A DNA stretch of 64,000 nt, from assembly GCF_051020955.1 (NCBI RefSeq), contig NC_135015.1:9807616-9871615 (forward strand), read 5' to 3'. The notes beneath the pieces were generated by a model, which was given only the letters and a program-made list of their open reading frames with translations, made no database searches and was not told the DNA's origin. Below, piece by piece: positions 58,913-64,000 of this stretch. The position numbers and the translations under genes are program-made. Source of the stretch: Megalopta genalis. Lineage: Eukaryota > Arthropoda > Insecta > Hymenoptera > Halictidae. How positions within the stretch are numbered: position 1 is the first letter of the stretch; each line of letters starts with the position of its first letter.

Positions 58913-61900
58913 CCTATAGGTCTCTGATCTTCAAAATTTTATAGATTTTAAGTTTAAAGAACAGTATCTTTTTTAATTTTGTATGGCTTAAACAACAGAA
59001 CATGTGTGGAAATAAAAATGAAGTTATACTCCATTACTCCAAATGTAAATTACACTTTAGCCGACTGTCTTCGCAAATAATTTCTGGCCGAATATTCGGC
59101 GTATCCAAGTTGGGAATTAATGAACTTCTCGGCTTGCTTTGGCTTGGTTTGGCTTGGCTTGGCTTGGCCTTGGCTTGGTTTGACCTTGGCCTTGACCTTG
59201 ACCTTGACGACCTTGAAAACGAAGAATTAAGAGGAAGGGTGAGCGACAGAGATTAGAGATGTACGCGTCGTAGAAGTACTGACGTTCTGCTCAAGGTTTT
59301 TTGGTGGTTTTCCCTTGAGACGGAGGACAAATGTCAGGACGTAAACTATACGATACGAGATATTATTATTTCGGTGCTTCGCATAGAGCAATCAAACTCT
59401 GTTTAGGAGAACATCTGGTTTCCTCAATATTTATATGTCAGACAGACCTAGTTTCGATAGAACAACAGTGCGGTAAAGTTTGCTATCGACGTGATCTGGT
59501 TTCACATACACATAGTGGCCCACAAAAGTGTTCGCACACCTTCTAAAAGCCAATAACTTTTTTAAAACTGGACTAAGTGAGCTACCATTAATATTATAAT
59601 TTACGTTGTCCATTTTACATTTCTCCAGAATTACGTAGGACACTGACAATTTTTTATTTAAAATCCACTGTTTAAATGGTATGATCGATTTTTATACCAA
59701 AGTGTAAAAATACAGAATTTGGGTGCAAAAGTAATACACCACAATGTACCAGATCCCTGTGGACACTACTGGCTTTAAGAAACGCAGGAAATTCATGGCT
59801 GTTCCGATCACTATGTCACGGGGAGTACTTTCGACAGTGTGCTTTTAGTACAAACACTTGAGCAATTTTCGATGGCACGTCAATCGGAAAAATCTGTCGA
59901 GATGGACGCGATAAAGCGTAACAAATAACAAGGAGACAATGGTCCTCACGAGGCCACGAAGAACGCAACCACGATCGTGTTCATACATCGTCTAGAAAAA
60001 GGTGGGCGATTCGGGTTCGCCCCGTGAATGTCAATCTGCCGATCAATCGGGTTTCCCGATTCCTGTCTCGGTTGAAAGGGGAATTGCAAGATCGCTGTCG
60101 TCGCTCGGTAAACTTACTCCTTTCCCGTCCATTATTCCTCCAGTTTCGTTCACGGTCCCGCGGACGATCTCGAGGCAAGGATCTCGAAATTAGTTCGGCT
60201 CATTTCACTCAGCCAGAAAAGTGCATTCTTAGGGGCAGAATGCACAGGGTCCCAAAGGAGCATCCCATTCAAGCCAGGCACATCCTACGCTATTGGTCAT
60301 CTGTATAAAAGGGTCTCGCGAGCTGGAAAGAGCGAAAAGAGAGAGAGAGAGAGACGGAACGAGATAAAAAAAATGTATAACAGGAGGAAAAGCGAGGGCG
60401 GAAAAGCAAAAGGAAGAATGAAACGGTGCCGGTGCCCGGCCAAATAATCATGGGAATGGCAAATACGATTTTGGATCTCTACTATTGATGCCACATGGAC
60501 CAAATGATTTGGCCACAGTTCCGAGAGAAAACTTTTTGCGAAAATCCTTTCATTCCTGCTTCACCCCGTTCATTGTCGTCCGCTGTCGGAAAGGTATATC
60601 TGTCCGGGCCATCGCTCGCAACAATTTTTCTCTTTTCTCTTCCCGTTTTATAGGCCAATTGCCCTTACATGTCGATCCTTTCGCGCCGGGATGAACGCGG
60701 AAGGGTTTAAACAAAGCCGATCGATCGACCGAGTTGACCCGCTGAACGAGGTCTTCCACCGATTCTACCCATCGGTCTATCACCTGCGAAACTCCAAGTG
60801 GGTCTATTTCTACTATAGTCGACAATTAAGATGACTAATTCGTAGAGTGCGAATCTTTATGCCATACGTTTCACTTATTTTACTCCGGAAGTTGAAAATA
60901 ATTATTTTTATATAAACAAGCTATATTTAATGTGCTGAAATAAATTGTAGGCAGATTCTATTTTAACAATCAACACCTTTACTTCTTTATATCAGCCATG
61001 AATTATATCGCATGTGTTTGTGGTGTCTCGTCGTTTAAGAGCAATGCAAGGAACAAGTACTACAGTGTTTCTTTTATGTTTTATATGAAATTCGTGTTCT
61101 TGTGGTTGTTAGACGACAACGTTGCCTCTGTTAACGTCAACGTGTGTATTTCACCATAATAAAATGTATTCAGCTATTTACCGTGGAAGAAAACTAAGCG
61201 AATATTTGGTTATTGTATTGTGAAGAAAGAAATGTTCGCAGACATGACGCATAGCTCGGTTTTCAGTGCCAATTCAGGCTTTGTAAAGATACTGACATTT
61301 ATAAAATAATCGAGGAACGTCAGAAACAAAAGATATATGTATAAATAAAGTGGAAGCAAACGCTGTAGCATTGTTACTCGTGCCATCTATCAAGAAGAGA
61401 ACTATACAGCCGTATTCGAACGACGTGTTTTATCGTCGTAAAACTTGGTTCGGCGATGGATCAAGCTATAATTTACATGTTCCAATCGCAGAAATAGCTG
61501 CAACGTTACCGATGCGAGTTGAAAGAAAAATCATTCTTAAAACTTATCGTTCACACTTCATACGTTACGGTGACGTTAATTCGATGAAAGTTTCGATGTC
61601 GGAGGAGAAGGAGGAAAGAATCGAAGTTCGCGAGCCGTTCTTTCACAGCTTGCCGCAGTTTCTTTCAGGGTATGGGAACTTGGTGAGCTAGAACCGAACG
61701 AAAATTGGTAACGGAGCGGCGTGGTTTCAAAGGGTTCGCTATCTCGGTAGATTTGATGGATTAGCAAGGCACCAGGCTGCAGGATGCGCAGGATTTGGCC
61801 TGTATCCATCGTGAGCGTGCATCGATGACCTTTTTGTCGGTGGGCAGCATATTGTTTCGCGGCGTATTGTCGGCAACAATGACCGTTCCCGAATCGAGAC

Positions 61901-64000
61901 GATCATTCTAGCGTGGATCATTCGATAATTTCGTCCGAGCCTGCCTTTCTCCCTGTGTCCCTCGGCTCTCGTTCCAACGCCGCCACCATTTCTGTTTGCC
62001 GTTTCCGCCTTGGTACTAGTGTTTTGACACGCGCCAAGGAGCCTTCACGAATAACGTAGTCAGATTCGGATTTGTCGGATGGTTCATGGATACCGCACGG
62101 CTCGGCGGGCACGGTGAATCGCTCGCGATCATCTTCTTGTTCGCCTCGTCATCTCTGAAACGACCGTGAGAGTATCATGGGACGTAATGAGCCGGCTCCA
62201 TCACAGGTTAACGAAAAGAGAGACTATACCTACCGAGATAAAAGGCCGCTAAGCGCATTTTCTCGTCGAGCCGTAACCGAGGCTCGGGAACCAGGATCCG
62301 CGGACTCGGGATCGTTCCTTTACGACGTACAGTTTATATGAACCAGCGTTCATATGTATAAACTGCGGGAAAGTTATGGTTATGAGCTATTCGTGCTGCG
62401 CATTCACAGACCGGTATATGAATTCTTAACCCTTACCAACGTTTATCAGGGTATACCTGTGATTATTTTAATAATTTCTTATGCCTCTGCAAAATTATTG
62501 TTTCTGTTTTCTTTGGAATTACGATCCTAACGTAAAAATTTATGTATTGAATTTCTCATTTCAATGTTTGAGATTATTGAAATTATTTGTGCGCTTAATG
62601 ACAAACTAGAGTTCCGACTTAATGACAAACTAATCTTCTACATATACTAGAGATCTTCTAACTATACTTCTACAAAGTGTGCTACAAATAGATGAATTAA
62701 TAGCAACAGTTTTAAAAAGAAATAATTACGTTGAATATGAAGCTTTCGATTAACACTGTTTATCAACTACTGTAATTCATAATAACGTTCTCGCACAATA
62801 CGTTCAATACAATACCGTTTATATTGCAGCACACATTTTAAAACCGCACAAGTCTTTTAAAATTGAAGTGGGGCACGCAAATATAGAGCGTGAATATATG
62901 CAGTTCTCGGAAGATGGATGCTGTTCCCGCGCACCGTCAAGGCGAATAAAACGCGTAGGATTAACTCGCGCGTATTTATTCTTCAGTTTTAACCGGCACC
63001 TACGCGTATCAGAGGATCACTCTTGAGAAAATGGGAAAAATCTACGAGCCATAGGGATTTCTTCAAAAATATTACGGCATCACGGAAGCTACTCGAAATA
63101 AATTCCCATTTGCAGATGCCTGCACATGTAATCTTGTACTTACGCTTTAGTGAATTACGGATTAATATGGCATAATCTTTTTCGAAGGTTAACGTGTATT
63201 CACCAGTGAAAAGCACGTTCCGCAACGCAACGAACCGAGACATGCGATTATCGTCGTAGTCTAAGCATCCCAGGTTTAATTGTACGGTAAAACGGACAAG
63301 GTTGAATGAAAACCTGTCTAGTTACATTTTTTGGCAACTGTTGGAATTTCTTCATCGTACATACTCTTACGTATGCAGTTTGAATGATCATTTTTTATAA
63401 TGATTTTGCTGTCTAAATACCATCGGGAAGAGAAATACTTGCTGTATTATTAATGGCATTGCTTGACAAAGAATTATACTTTAGGCCTGGTTTGGGTTCA
63501 TATTCTAAAGACGAAAACTATTTAGCGTTATTAATGGCTATGATAATTGAGTATGAATTATAAACTAGATCCAACCTTAGCATAAATGTGCAATATATGA
63601 TGAGACAAAGAGTTTTGCTCGCAATCTAAGGAACTACGAACTCCATAAGACTTCAGAATGCAAGAAACAAGTATCTGTACGCCCTTCAGCTTTCATAAAT
63701 CAGCGGAGAAAAATCTACATGAAAATCCACGGTGCTCTCCTCGAGTTTCCTTGTATCTGTTTTCTCAGTCTCTTCTGCTACGCTTATAATGTCCTGCTGC
63801 ATATGATAAAACACTAGGGTTAGCCACAACGTCTTTGTGTCAAGCGTATAATACCAGAACAGTTGGTCGGAAGCGATTGTTAAACGGATGACAAAGTTCG
63901 CGGCACAGTGCAAGATTTAGAGCAACGTTCGCCAAAGGAAAAGGATCGTATTTTATTCAACGTATCGTGATCTCACGGAACCCCGAAAGTTTTCCGTTTC
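58913..64000. other. non-coding stretch
   Basis: No supported gene. GC-richer blocks lie at about 59.8-60.8 and 61.55-62.35 kb with overlapping unrecognised frames. A decayed MITE end (GTGCGAATCTTTATGCCAT) lies at about 60.845-60.87 kb. The rest is AT-rich. Confidence 0.4.
59130..59216. repeat. GGCTT / GACCTT pentamer-hexamer repeat
   Basis: TTGGC-type units (GGCTTGGCTTGGCTTGGCC) grade into ACCTTG-type units. The second half contains TGACCTTG at 59181-59188, 59193-59200 and 59199-59206, and CGACCTTG at 59208-59215. On the minus strand TGACCTTG reads CAAGGTCA, the extended half-site of FTZ-F1/ERR-type nuclear receptors. Confidence 0.85.

Noticed and set aside
1..64000. CRISPR arrays, operons, rRNA genes, telomeric TTAGG arrays
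   Set aside because: None seen; the short tandem repeats present lack spacer structure, and the sequence is plainly eukaryotic.

Overview
This is eukaryotic nuclear DNA from an insect, most likely a hymenopteran. It is AT-rich overall, with CpG-containing GC-richer blocks, many microsatellites and many short inverted-repeat elements. One developmental gene with insect-type structure is present. No operon, ribosome-binding-site or prokaryotic feature is visible. The order-level assignment is inference from composition and from the ind/Gsx protein; no species can be named from sequence alone.

Layout. From 1 to about 30.7 kb there is no gene I can support. This part holds microsatellites, several copies of a TA-flanked MITE family with GACTGCGGAT-type ends, two copies of a palindromic MITE (14.97 and 29.81 kb), a deleted Tc1/mariner-like element with 109-bp inverted repeats and the 3' end of a transposase gene (22.9-23.5 kb), and a 525-bp inverted repeat whose halves look like TTAA-bounded MITEs (24.2-24.8 kb). 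From 30.7 to 36.5 kb there is an apparently full-length Jockey-type non-LTR retrotransposon on the minus strand, with both ORFs open. It is inserted precisely into a tRNA-Pro(UGG) gene. A second, 5'-truncated and older copy sits at the same target nucleotide. From 36.5 to 50.4 kb there is more gene-free sequence. At 50.4-51.5 kb on the minus strand is the homeobox gene ind (Gsx family), in two coding exons with a GC-rich, TATA-containing upstream region. From 51.5 to 64 kb the sequence is non-coding again and lies upstream of ind, where cis-regulatory DNA would be expected.

The most interesting system is the tRNA-targeting retrotransposon. The 13-bp target-site duplication contains the first 11 nt of tRNA-Pro plus two upstream bases, so insertion rebuilds an intact tRNA gene on the far side. 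The older copy shows that the same nucleotide was used at least twice. The element also has a UAAUG stop/start overlap between its ORFs and an Inr+DPE-like internal promoter at its very 5' end. Site preference for a tRNA gene would be unusual for a Jockey-like element. All similarity statements come from reading the sequence by eye; no database search was run.
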